Positions 34,539 to 46,484 of a stretch of 64,000 bases of DNA are shown in pieces. Origin of the DNA: Artemisia argyi (Eukaryota; Streptophyta; Magnoliopsida; Asterales; Asteraceae). The DNA is taken from the NCBI GenBank assembly GCA_030686995.1, contig JARVZY010002400.1:248001-312000 (forward strand). The letters run 5' to 3'. Positions within the stretch are counted from its first letter, which is position 1; each line of letters starts with the position of its first letter. The position numbers and the translations under genes were made by a program. Under the pieces are notes generated by a model that saw only the letters and a list, made by a program, of their open reading frames with translations, did no database searches and was not told where the DNA came from.

Positions 34539-35182
34539 GCTATAAACATTAAGACTCTCCTCTTTATTTTGCCTTACACACACTTCATGCGCACATGCTT
34601 ATTGCTAATTGTTTGTTTAGGAGAAACCCCAGACAATAGTCAAGTCATCAAAAATTTAGAGCTAAGTAATAATTATTTATTTAACTTAATCTTGTGACAG
34701 TTCTTGTTTGATAAGACATAAGATTAAGTTAAATAAAGGTTATTAGTTTCCTGTAGAGATTTGATGATTTGCCTTATACTTACTTTATATGATTCTAATA
34801 CCTAGAAGTGGTTCATATGTCCTGGTATGACACTCAAACCTTTCTTCAAGCGCGACTAGTCCATTTCATCATATCACCTTCTCTAGATACCCAGACTACG
34901 TTACCCTTTCACTACTTAAGAGCAGATGATAGAAAGTCTACCCAATTATGTAGTATCAATTGTTGAGATATGTGTGCCTAGTAATATGTATACGTGTGAA
35001 AGGAAGCAATTATAATTATGGTGGCCAACATAATTATAAATGCGTCACGACTCACGTAGACATATGTGACCATGCTTACATTAATCAACGATTGACTCAA
35101 AATTGACAAGATTAAAGACTAAGTGGTCTAGGAATATCACCTCATATCTGACGTCGACAAAATGTCCCTCCTTGTAGATATC
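34539..35182 (+). other. Gypsy-2 leader, unit 1
   Basis: Untranslated leader between primer-binding site and gag. Its main feature is a perfect stem-loop at 34676-34737. No coding content seen. Confidence 0.7.
34676..34737 (+). promoter_or_regulatory. 18-bp stem-loop in Gypsy-2 leader (unit 1)
   Basis: TTTATTTAACTTAATCTT (34676-34693) pairs perfectly with AAGATTAAGTTAAATAAA (34720-34737) around a 26-base loop. It is repeated in unit 2 at 40274-40335. Its place between primer site and gag suits a packaging or dimerisation signal, which is inference. Confidence 0.75.
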
Positions 35183-35515
35183 ATGGCACCAAAGAGAGTA
35201 ACTCGTAGCACTAGCCGAGGTGGTGCAACACCAAGAGGTGGAAGAACTGGTGGTCGTGGAGGTAGAGGAGCTGCTCACGACACTAGTAATCCTAGTAATG
35301 ATAGTGGAAGAACTGGTGGACGTGGAGGTAGAGGAGATGCTCATGACACTAGTAACCCTAGTAACGATGGTGGAAATCCAGATGTCTCCACCATTATTGC
35401 CCAACAACTACAAAACCTACTTCCCACCATAGTCACACAAGTTAGCAATCACATGAACAATTCGGGAAACCACGGAAGCATAAATGACGCTACAAATGAT
35501 GGAGGAAGGAATGGT

Positions 35516-35556
<41 letters not shown>

Positions 35557-36574
35557 CCATAGGACTGGATGTACGTATAAGGAATTTACGACATGCAAAC
35601 CAATTGAGTTTAATGGTAAAGGAGGTGCATTGGCATATACACGATGGGTCGAGAAGATGGAGTCAGTGATCGATATCAGTAACTGTGCAATCCACCAGAG
35701 AGTGAAATATTCTGCATGCTTGCTATCAGAAAAGGCATTGACATGGTGGAACATGCAGATTCAAGCAAGGAGTAGAGAAGCAGCTGTAGGCATGACATGG
35801 GACGACTTTAAGGGACTACTGAAGGAAGAGTACTACCCGGTTAATGAAATGCAAAAACTAGAGGACGAGTTTTGGCATCACTCTATGGTAGGGGCTGGTC
35901 ATGCAACCTACACAGATCGGTTTCATGAACTAGCTAAACTAGTTCCTCATCTGGTTACCCCTGAATCCAAAAGGATTGCGAGGTACATCTATGGCCTTGT
36001 TCCTGAGATCCGTGGGACAGTGAAAACAACCAAACCTCCCACAATTCAGAGTGCAATATTAAGAGCAGGGACCCTAACAGATGAGATGGTTAGGAATGGA
36101 ACTTTGAAGAATAGTGATAAAAGGAAGGGAGCAGGTGAATCGGGCTAGCAAATGGGTACAATAGTTGATAATAAGAGAGCAAGAGGATTTGCGGCAACTG
36201 TTTCTAATCAGAAAAAGTATGAGGGTCTACATCCTAAGTGTACTAAATGTGCTTATCATCATCAGAGGTCTGAGCCTTGCCCTGTGTGTTATAATTGCAA
36301 GAGGTCTGGCCATTTTGCAAGTCAGTGTAAATAAGTTACAAGGCAGGCGAATGCGGACAATATAGGAAACAACCAAAAGACATGCCATGAGTGCAACAGC
36401 CCAAACCACTTCCGAAATACTTGTCCTAAGTTGAATAGGGCACAGGGACAAGTACTGGATAACCCGACTCTAGCCGTAATGCTTGAAGAAAATAACTCGA
36501 ACCGTAGATACAATGTTAGTCCACCTCGGGGTCGAGCATACTATTTGGGTGCTAAGGAAGCCCGCAATGCGTAA
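35183..36574 (+). pseudogene. gag: Gypsy-2 gag, unit 1 (two in-frame stops)
   Basis: Starts MAPKRVTRSTSRGG at 35183; an upstream in-frame ATG lies at 35162. A basic Gly/Arg-rich N-terminus is followed by a long Asn run (AAC repeats, 35517-35558), the gag capsid core (CKPIEFNGKGGALAYTRW, VKYSACLLSEKALTWWN, TDRFHELAKLVPHLVTPES) and a CCHC nucleocapsid. TAG at 36146-36148 separates capsid from nucleocapsid, as in unit 2. A second stop, TAA at 36332-36334, falls right after the first good zinc knuckle, where unit 2 has TCA. The reading then continues to 36574. Confidence 0.88.
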
Positions 36575-36660
36575 CGGGTATGTACCTTATCCTACCATAT
36601 TATTCTATTCTAAATCTAGCTTTATTATGCCGCTATTAAGATAAGAGACCTAGACACACT

Positions 36661-36696
36661 AAACTTCGGGACGAAGTTTCCTGAAGGGGTAGAGAC
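36661..36696 (+). promoter_or_regulatory. Gypsy-2 pre-PPT hairpin and polypurine tract (unit 1)
   Basis: AAACTTCG, GGA, CGAAGTTT (36661-36679) form a perfect 8-bp stem, then CCTGAAGGGGTAGAGAC up to the LTR start at 36697. Confidence 0.8.
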
Positions 36697-39600
36697 TGTA
36701 ACAATTCGCATTTTCAGATTTATTTCTATTCCGGAAAATTTTACTATTCACTTTTACTATTTATTTTTCCTAAAATTCTCCCGAAATTTGATTTTCATTT
36801 CTTGGCCTCGAGTGATAAATTATTTCCATGGCAAATTAAAAGTTTGACACTCATCAGATCATTTTCGTGAAAGTTATTAAGGAATTACACGGAATTACAC
36901 GTTTTAGGGTAAAACGTCATTCAAAAATTCTACGCACAACGAAACTCAACCGCGTTAAGTGACCCCGCATCAGAAAAATGTTTAGTACTCTCATGATTAA
37001 TTAGAGAATTAATCATGACTGAGAAAAACATGACCAAAATAAGCCTCGGCCGTGAAAAACTAGAATTTTCAGTTTTTAAGCGTTTTTACTCAGCCGTAAC
37101 CCTAGCCTATACCTGCACCGTGTTTATAAGACGATTTGAGTTTTCAACTTATTAGAAAAAGTCAACATATTTTTCCCTCCTCCTTTGACCAAAAATCATT
37201 CCTTGATTTTATAAGTCATTCCTTGATTTTAAGGCTTACGGTTTTATGTCTAAAAGACATTTAATACCAACCGACACTAGACTGAGCCCGGCCTAAATAT
37301 CATAAGTCATTTTAAGTCATTATTATCCTATTTGAAAAGTTACATTTTACTTTTCTCAATTTTACGCAACTTTCGTACGTTTTACGTATTACGCGTTTTA
37401 GACCCGTGTTTCCAGTTTTAGCAGGGTTTGAGCAACCAAATAGAACCTACCACTCATTTTATATTTTATTATGGAGTATATTGACATGTTTAACCATACT
37501 TTCAAGTTTCATATTTTTTGGATACCCGGTTTTATGTTTCGTGACTTAACAACTTACAGTTAGCATTTTACGGAGTCGAAACTAACTACATAAGCTTGGA
37601 TAATATCATCAAAAGTCCACACTTGTTCCCCAAGTATATGAACCAACCTAGGGGGGGGGGGGGGGGAATTCAGCCCATAGGTGGCTTGATCTCATGCTAG
37701 GAGGCCTTAGATGCATACATGTGTACAACTTGGTCTCCAAGGTTTGACAAGTCAATGAACTAACCTCCTTAAGACCCTATAAAAGCCCCCCCTCCCCTCT
37801 TTGAACGTCCATCATCTCCCCCCAAAACATCTTCACACTTAGCTAATTCATTCCTTGTTTTATGCAAGATACAAGTGCTTCAACAACATAGAAACCCTAG
37901 CTTGGTTTTAGGTAATCAAACTACTTCCAAACCTTATAAACTTTGGTGATTCTCTTGAGTTTGAATCTACTCAAGTCACCTCAACTTTCATCATCTTTCT
38001 TTCAAGAATACAAGGGTAGAAAGATTGCTTGAAGCAAAGTAGGGTGAAGCTTAAGTCTATCAAAGTCCGTACCTTACTAGTTACTTACCTTTCTTTTAGA
38101 AAGCCTCAAGTTGTAAGCAAACCCTAACATACTTTCTTGCTAAATATCATTTTCATGCTATTTATGTTTCTTTCATGCTATATATGGTCTTTGTATTATG
38201 TTCATGATGTATAAAAACTAGTAAAACAAGTTATGGTATATATATGTTAACTTATGTTATTTAAACAAGTAAACTAGTGACTTTTATGGAGAACCACGAC
38301 CAAAATAGTACAACTATGATATTTGAAACTTACTTAATGTTAAAAAGGACTTAACAAGGAAAACATAGCAATTTGAATTACCCAAAACGAGTACCCGAGT
38401 CAAAAGTTATGACCATTTGAAGTTAGCAAAACCAAAACGCCGAAACTGCCTATACCCTACTGTTTTGCATTCTGCCATTTTAAAAGTCACCCTTCTGGTC
38501 CGATTCATCAAAAAGTTAAAACGCAAAAGTTGTCCGGAACGACGTTTTCGATCAGGTGTAAAGAAGCTCGAGCCCTGAAAACGCTTTCCGAGTGATAATT
38601 TTCTTCAAATTCTTAACAGCCCATTTTTAGACCAAAGTCACTATATAATAGTTATGATTTACTAAGACCAAGAGGTCTAATGACCTAAAGCTAAGACCAC
38701 AACCATAGCTAAAGCCAAGGTTGAGTCTCAAGACCATGGTACAATGACCAAGGTCACGGCAAAGCTATGACCAAAGACCATATAAACTTACCCTAATAAC
38801 AATCTTCATGTAAAAATAAACTTTCGTAAGTTTATTCAAATATTAGACATGTAACTTTTCAGATTAAAACTTATATATATGTTATCGAATACTACAATAG
38901 TAGGGAGCCTCATGTGAGGAGTTCATTAAGTAAGCCATCGAGATGAGTTGTGGATTTACGAATTAAAGTGTCCTGGCTCCTCGAACGTTTACTCCATGAC
39001 TTCTGAATTATGTCGGCCCGAACGGTAGTAAGAGATATACAAACTATACATGTTTCATAAACCATTTACATTCAAAGACTTACACTATATACTAAGTACT
39101 ACATCATGAACATTATGCAAGACATATATAGGCAATTCTTCGTATTCTAAAGACGTTACTCCAAACCTAAGTCGCGACGTTCTATTATAGGTTACTCTTA
39201 GAGACTGTTGCGATTCGACTATCATACTCACTACATAACTTAAGGTGAGTCATAGCCCCTAGTCTTTTCATACTTGTTTTAACTCTTTGGGGGAGACACA
39301 TGCTCAACTACTTGCTTACTTGTACAAATACTCAAAACGTTTATACTTGACTGTGTTATACTTGATTGCATACATACATGACTGCGTTATACTTAATTGC
39401 ATTATTCTATTTATTGACTAGTAGTTATCTTTGGGAAGTGGCTCCCAGTTGTCTTTGGGAATTGGCTCCCAGTTGTCTTTGGGAAGTGGCTCCCAGTTGT
39501 CTTTGGGAATTGGCTCCCAGTTGTCTTTGGGAATTGGCTCCCAAGTGAGGTCTTCGGAGATGAAGTAGAGACTCACTACTAATTGCTTAATTGTTTTGAT

Positions 39601-40075
39601 GAACTATTACATGTCTTATTCATTCTATATATTTAGCAGTGGGTTGTGAACACACAGGTTGCAAGTGTTGTTATGAGCGGGACTTGCAATTGAGTGGATT
39701 CACAATGCCTTTGCTGTGTGAACATTCTTTAAGGATTTTCAACTATTTTAAGACAGACTCTATGAACTCACCAACCATTGTGTTGACACTTTAGCATGTT
39801 TGTCTCAGGTCTATAAGGTGATAAGCTGTTGCATGGAGCATAGAGTCGCTTGGCATGTTTTGAAGACTTATGCTTTTATCTTTACCATTCGATATGTTTT
39901 AAAACTCTTATGTATTGTATTATGGAACTCAAGTTTGTAACTCGGAATTTATTAATCGAATGGTAACTTTTCAAAACGTCTCATTTAGAGTTCGTTTTCT
40001 ATACCTTGTACTTTGTATTATGAAGTAGCACCCCTATGACACAGTCTTCCGCTGCGATATTTTGGGGGTGTTACA
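36697..40075 (+). repeat. Gypsy-2 LTR 2 (shared)
   Basis: 3379 bp, TGTAACAATTCG to GGGTGTTACA. It has a G run of 16 (37651-37666), TATAAAAG at 37778-37785, and five units of a 24-bp minisatellite at 39424-39545. No genes. Confidence 0.92.
39424..39545. repeat. 24-bp minisatellite in LTR 2
   Basis: Five copies of TTGTCTTTGGGAATTGGCTC plus CCAG, alternating GAAT and GAAG. The open frame through it (repeating SCLWE) is a by-product of the 24-bp period. Confidence 0.85.
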
Positions 40076-40780
40076 GATTGGTACTAGAGCCTTGGTTATA
40101 GAGAACTAGGTTGCATATACTACCTAGACTATAACTGCTATAAACATTAAGACTCTCCTCTTTATTTTGCCTTACACACACTTCATGCGCATATGCTTAT
40201 TGCTAATTGTTTGTTTAGGAGAAACCCCAGACAATAGTCAAGTCATCAAAAATTTAGAGCTAAGTAATAATTATTTATTTAACTTAATCTTGTGACAGTT
40301 CTTGTTTGATAAGACATAAGATTAAGTTAAATAAAGGTTATTAGTTTCCTGTAGAGATTTGATGATTTGCCTTATACTTACTTTATATGATTCTAATACC
40401 TAGAAGTGGTTTATATGTCCTGGTATGACACTCAAACCTTTCTTCAAGCGCGACTAGTCCATTTCATCATATCACCTTCTCTAGATACCCAGACTACGTT
40501 ACCCTTTCACAACTTAAGTGCAGATGATAGAAAGTCTACCCAATTATGTAGTATCAATTGTTGAGATATGTGTGCCTAGTAATATGTATACGTGTGAAAG
40601 GAAGCAATTATAATTATGGTGGCCAACATAATTATAAATGCGTCACGACTCACGTAGACATATGTGACCATGCTTACATTAATCAACGATTGACTCAAAA
40701 TTGACAAGATTAAAGACTAAGTGGTCTAGGAATATCACCTCATATCTGACGTCGACAAAATGTCCCTCCTTGTAGATATC
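40076..40780 (+). other. Gypsy-2 primer-binding site and leader, unit 2
   Basis: Same primer-binding-like site, nested hairpin (40094-40136) and 18-bp stem-loop (40274-40335) as unit 1. No coding content. Confidence 0.75.
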
Positions 40781-42154
40781 ATGGCACCAAAGAGAGTAAC
40801 TCGTAGCACTAGCCGAGGTGGTGCAACACCAAGAGGTGGAAGAACTGGTGGTCGTGGAGGTAGAGGAGCTGCTCACGACACTAGTAATCCTAGTAATGAT
40901 AGTGGAAGAACTGGTGGACGTGGAGGTAGAGGAGATGCTCATGACACTAGTAACCCTAGTAACGATGGTGGAAATCCAGATGTCTCCACCATTATTGCCC
41001 AACAACTACAAAACCTACTTCCCACCATAGTCACACAAGTTAGCAATCACATGAACAATTCGGGAAACCACGGAAGCATAAATGACGCTACAAATGATGG
41101 AGGAAGGAATGGTAATAACAACAACAACAACAACAACCATAGGACTGGATGTACCTATAAGGAATTTACGTCATGCAAACCAATTGAGTTTAATGGTAAT
41201 GGAGGTGCATTGGCATATACACGATGGGTCGAGAAGATGGAGTCAGTGATCGATATCAGTAACTGTGCAAACCACCAGAGAGTGAAATATTCTGCATGCT
41301 TGCTATCAGAAAAGGCATTGACATGGTGGAACATGCAGATTCAAGCAAGGAGTAGAGAAGCAGCTGTAGGCATGACATGGGATGACTTTAAGGGACTACT
41401 GAAGGAAGAGTACTGCCCGGTTAATGAAATGCAAAAACTAGAGGACGAGTTTTGGCATCACTCTATGGTAGGGGCTGGTCATGCAACCTACACAGATCGG
41501 TTTCATGAACTAGCTAAACTAGTTCCTCATCTGGTTACCCCTGAATCCAAAAGGATTGAGAGGTACATCTATGGCCTTGTTCCTGAGATCCGTGGGACAG
41601 TGAAAACAACCAAACCTCCCACAATTCAGAGTGCAATATTAAGAGCAGGGACCCTAACAGATGAGATGGTTAGGAATGGAACTTTGAAGATTAGTGATAA
41701 AAGGAAGGGAGCAGGTGAATCGGGCTAGCAAATGGGTACAATAGTTGATAATAAGAGAGCAAGAGGATTTGCGGCAACTGTTTCTAATCAGAAAAAGTAT
41801 GAGGGTCTACATCCTAAGTGTGCTAAATGTGCTTATCATCATCAGAGGTCTAAGCCTTGCCCTGTGTGTTATAATTGCAAGAGGTCTGGCCATTTTGCAA
41901 GTCAGTGTAAATCAGTTACAAGGCAGGCGAATGCGGACAATATAGGAAACAACCAAAAGACATGCCATGAGTGCAACAGCCCAAACCACTTCCGAAATAC
42001 TTGTCCTAAGTTGAATAGGGCACAGGGACAAGTACTGGATAACCCGACTCTAGCCGTAATGCTTGAAGAAAATAACCCGAACCGTGGATACAATGTTAGT
42101 CCACCTCGGGGTCGAGCATACTATTTGGGTGCTAAGGAAGCCCGCAATGCGTAA
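40781..42154 (+). CDS. gag: Gypsy-2 gag, unit 2, with one in-frame UAG
   Basis: The better-preserved gag. From ATG 40781 (MAPKRVTRSTS; another ATG at 40760) it has a Gly/Arg-rich basic N-terminus, an eight-Asn run and the retrotransposon gag core (ALAYTRWVEKMESVID, WWNMQIQARS, DEFWHHSMVGAGHATYTDRF, RYIYGLVPEIRG). It stops at TAG 41726-41728. The next codon is CAA, and the same frame continues to 42154 as the nucleocapsid, with a degenerate first finger and two CCHC knuckles, CYNCKRSGHFASQC and CHECNSPNHFRNTC. It ends near the usual gag-protease border (GRAYYLGAKEARNA), after which pol is absent. The amber codon could be a mutation or a readthrough signal. Confidence 0.85.
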
Positions 42155-42240
42155 CGGGTATGTACCTTATCCTACCATATTATTCTATTCTAAATCTAGC
42201 TTTATTATGCCGCTATTAAGATAAGAGACCTAGACACACT

Positions 42241-42276
42241 AAACTTCGGGACGAAGTTTCCTGAAGGGGTAGAGAC
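42241..42276 (+). promoter_or_regulatory. Gypsy-2 pre-PPT hairpin and polypurine tract (unit 2)
   Basis: Identical in design to 36661-36696, directly before the LTR at 42277. Confidence 0.8.
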
Positions 42277-45200
42277 TGTAACAATTCGCATTTTCAGATT
42301 TATTTCTATTCCGGAAAATTTTACTATTCACTTTTACTATTCATTTTTCCTAAAATTCTCCCGAAATTTGATTTTCGTTTCTTAGCCTCGAGTGATAAAT
42401 CATTTCCATGGCAAATTAAAAGTTTGACACTCATCAGATCATTTTCGTGAAAGTTATTAAGGAATTACACGGAATTACACGTTTTAGGGTAAAACGTCAT
42501 TCAAAAATTCTACGCACAACGAAACTCGACCGCGTTAAGTGACCCCGCATCAGAAAAATGTTTAGTACTCTCATGATTAATTAGAGAATTAATCATGACT
42601 GAGAAAAACATGACCAAAATAAGCCTTGGCCGTGAAAAACTAGAATTTTCAGTTTTTAAGCGTTTTTACTCAGCCGTAACCCTAGCCTATACCTGCACCG
42701 CATTTCTAAAACGATTTGAGTTTTCAACTTATTAGAAAAAGTCAACATATTTTTCCCTCCTCCTTTGACCAAAATTCATTCCTTGATTTTGTAAGTCATT
42801 CCTTGATTTTTAGGCTTACGGTTTTATGTCTAAAAGACATTTAATACCAACCGACACTAGACTGAGCCCAGTCTAAATATCATAAGTCATTTTAAGTCAT
42901 TATTATCCTATTAGAAAAGTTAAATTTTACTTTTCTCAATTTTACGCAACTTTCGTACGTTTTACGTATTACGCGTTTTAGACCCGTGTTTCCAGTTTTA
43001 GCAGGGTTTGAGCAACCCAATAGAACCTACCACTCATTTTATATTTTATTATGGAGTATATTGACATGTTTAACCATACTTTCAAGTTTCATATTTTTTG
43101 GATACCCGGTTTTACGTTTCGTGACTTAACAACTTACGGTTAGCATTTTACGGAGTCGAAACTAACTACATAAGCTTGGATAATATCATCAAAAGTTCAC
43201 ACTTGTTCCCCAAGTATATGAACCGACCTAGGGGGGGTGAATTCAGCCCATAGGTGGCTTGATCTCATGCTAGGAGGCCTTAGATGCATACATGTGTACA
43301 ACTTGGTCTCCAAGGTTTGACAAGTCAATGAACTAACCTCCTTAAGACCCTATAAAAGCCCCCCTCCCCTCTTTGAACGTCCATCATCACCCCCCAAAAC
43401 ATCTTCACACTTAGCTAATTCATTCCTAGTTTTATGCAAGATACAAGTCCTTCAACAACATAGAAACCCTAGCTTGGTTTTAGGTAATCAAACTACTTCC
43501 AAACCTTATAAACTTTGGTGATTCTCTTGAGTTTGAATCTACTCAAGTCACCTCAACTTTCATCATCTTTCTTTCAAGAATACAAGGGTAGAAAGATTGC
43601 TTGAAGCAAAGTAGGGTGAAGCTTAAGTCTATCAAAGTCCGTACCTTACTAGTTACTTACCTTTCTTTTAGAAAGCCTCAAGTTGTAAGAAAACCCTAAC
43701 ATACTTTCTTGCTAAATATCATTTTCATGCTATTTATGTTTCTTTCATGCTATATATGGTCTTTGTATTATGTTCATGATGTATAAAAACTAGTAAAACA
43801 AGTTATGGTATATATATGTTAACTTATGTTATTTAAACAAGTAAACTAGTGACTTTTATGGAGAACCACGACCAAAATAGTACAACTATGATATTTTACA
43901 CTTAATTACTGTTAAAAAGGACTTAACAAGGAAAACATAGCAATTTTAATCACCCAAAACGAGTACCCGAGTCAAAAGTTATGACCATTTGAAGTTAGCA
44001 AAACCAAAACGCCGAAAGTGCCTATACCCTACTGTTTTGCATTCTGCCATTTTGAAAGTCACCCTTCTGGTCCGATTCATCAAAAAGTTAAAACACAAAA
44101 GTTGTCCGGAACGACGTTTTCGTTCAGTAGCAAAGAAGCTCGAGCCCTGAAAACGCTTTCCGAGTGATAATTTTTTTCAAATTCTTAACAACCCATTTTT
44201 AGACCAAAGTCACTATATAATAGTTATGATTTACTAAGACCAAGAGGTCTAATGACCTAAAGCCAAGACCACAACCATGGCTAAAGCCAAGGTTGAGTCT
44301 CAAGACCATTGTACAATGACCAAGGTCATGGCGAAGCTATGACCAAAGACCATATAAACTTACCCTAATAACAATCTTCATGTAAAAATAAACTTTCCTA
44401 AGTTTATTCAAATATTAGACATGTAACTTTTCGGATCAAAACTTATATATATATGTTATCGAATACTACAATAGTAGGGAGCCTCATGTGAGGAGTTCAT
44501 TAAGTAAGCCATCGAAATGAGTTGTGGATTTACGAATTAAAGTGTCCTGGCTCCTCGAACGTTTAATCCATGACTTCTGAATTATGTCGGCCCGAACGGT
44601 AGTAAGAGATATACAAACTATACATGTTTCATAAACCATTTATATTCAAAGACTTACACTATATACTAAGTACTACATCATGAACATTATGCAAGACATA
44701 TATAGGCAATTCTTCGTATTCTTAAGACGTTACTCCAAACCTAAGTCGCGACGTTCTATTATAGGTTACTCTTAGAGACTGTTGCGATTCGACTATCATA
44801 CTCACTACATAACTTATGGTGAGTCATAGCCCCTAGTCTTTTCATACTTGTTTTAACTCTTTGGGGGAGACACATGCTCAACTACTTGCTTACTTGTACA
44901 AATACTCAAAACGTTTATACTTGACTGTGTTATACTTGATTGCATACATACATGACTGCGTTATACTTAATTGCGTTATTCTATTTATTGACTAGTAGTT
45001 ATCTTTGGGAAGTGGCTCCCAGTTGTCTTTGGGAATTGGCTCCCAGTTGTCTTTGGGAAGTGGCTCCTAGTTGTCTTTGGGAATTGACTGCCAGTTGTCT
45101 TTGGGAATTGGCTCCCAAGTGAGGTCTTCGGAGATGAAGTAGAGACTCACTACTAATTGCTTAATTGTTTTGATGAACTATTACATGTCTTATTCATTCT

Positions 45201-45649
45201 ATATATTTAGCAGTGGGTTGTGAACACACAGGTTGCAAGTGTTGTTATGAGCGGGACTTGCAACTGAGTGGATTCACAATGCCTTTGCTGTGTGAACATT
45301 CTTTAAGGCTTTTCAACTATTTTAAGACAAACTCTATGAACTCACCAACCATTGTGTTGACACTTTAGCATGTTTGTCTCAGGTCTATAAGGTGATAAGT
45401 TGTTGCATGGAGCATAGAGTCGCTTGGCATGTTTTGAAGACTCATGCTTTTATCTTTACCATTCGATATGTTTTAAAACTCTTATGTATTGTATTATGGA
45501 ACTCAAGTTTGTAACTCGGAATTTATTAATCGAATGGTAACTTTTCAAAACGTCTCATTTAGAGTTCGTTTTCTATACCTTGTACTTTGTATTATGAAGT
45601 AGCACCCCTATGACACAGTCTTCCGCTGCGATATTTTGGGGGTGTTACA
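42277..45649 (+). repeat. Gypsy-2 LTR 3
   Basis: 3373 bp, followed by the target duplication AATTC. It has a G run of 7 at 43231-43237, TATAAAAG at 43351-43358, and five minisatellite units at 44998-45118, two of them mutated. Confidence 0.92.
44998..45118. repeat. 24-bp minisatellite in LTR 3
   Basis: Same unit as at 39424-39545, five copies, with substitutions in the third and fourth. LTR 1 has only one copy (33920-33945). Confidence 0.8.
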
Positions 45650-46484
45650 AATTCATCAAGATAATTTTCTTGATCTTGTAACTCCTACATCATCTCATAG
45701 ACCCCAAAGTGTCACAATCACTTCACCACCAACAAAATCACCAATTGATCCAACATCACCATCGGCACCAACTCAACCATCAAAATGACCATCACCTCCA
45801 AAATCACCCAAGAATGAACCAATGGAGCTCTTTGTTATGGCACCATCATCTCCACGTTCATTTCTTGAAGACTTGGAAAATCCTCCTCCAAGATCGCAAA
45901 ATCCACCAACAATAGAACTACAACCACTTGAATCTCCATCATCTCAACCATTCAAAACGCAATCACCACCATAATCAAAACCAATGTCGGTACATCTCAT
46001 TCACGATAACACCCATGGTCCTCCCTACGAAGAACCTAATTTCCAAAGAAATAATCAACCTCAAACCCAACCACCACCTCAAGAACCTCAATGTCAATCA
46101 CAACACTTTGAATCATTGTTTTCTTCATTTAAGGAAATAAAGGGATCTTTATGGAATGACCCACCTAACACAAACCAACAAACAACTGGTATTCCACCAC
46201 TACCACAATCAACCACAAACCTAATCCTACCTAAATCTAAGCATAAAATCCATGCTTCATCAAGTTCAAGATGAAACCCGCTTTGTCATCCAACCATTAT
46301 CAATAGTCTAAACACTCTTTTTCATCCTCATCCACCATAGACCTTAACTTAGGAGGAAGTTTCTCATCAAGGACAATGTTGGTCTTTTTATAGCCATAGG
46401 ACTTTTTCTCTTCTAAGTCATCTTTTCACCTTTATATTTCTAAAAGTAGGATGGAAATTTTCATCTCTTGTCTTTGACTTTTAC
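45650..46484 (+). mobile_element. SIRE-like Copia element A, middle segment
   Basis: Continues A after the Gypsy-2 array: rest of ORF2, then the start of the 3' UTR up to the Gypsy-3 insertion. TTTAC at 46480-46484 is the left target duplication of Gypsy-3. Confidence 0.88.
45655..46309 (+). pseudogene. SIRE-like accessory ORF2 of A, 3' part
   Basis: Continues the frame from 19689. Shared strings with B's ORF2 include PPTKSPIDPT, APTQPSK, EPMELF, HGPPYEEPNF and a C-terminal DETRF. TGA at 45786-45788 and later stops or frameshifts break it, independent of the Gypsy insertion. Confidence 0.8.

Larger units (their letters stand above)
19690..45649 (+). mobile_element. Gypsy-2 gag-only array: LTR-gag-LTR-gag-LTR
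   Basis: Three LTRs and two short internal regions (2219 and 2201 bp) lie between perfect 5-bp target duplications AATTC at 19685-19689 and 45650-45654. The whole array therefore behaves as one insertion. Each unit has a primer-binding-like site, long leader, gag, pre-PPT hairpin and polypurine tract, but no protease, reverse transcriptase or integrase. This matches the description of terminal-repeat elements carrying only GAG (TR-GAG). The first LTR is split by SIRE-like B. The shared LTRs suggest unequal recombination between LTRs after insertion. Confidence 0.92.

Noticed and set aside
35081..35407. Ser/Thr-rich minus frame opposite Gypsy-2 gag (also 40679-41005)
   Set aside because: Shadow of the Gly/Arg-rich gag N-terminus on the other strand.
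39366..39548. Repeating SCLWE peptide frame in LTR 2 (and 44940-45122)
   Set aside because: A direct product of the 24-bp minisatellite; no start context or relatives, and LTR 1 lacks the repeat.
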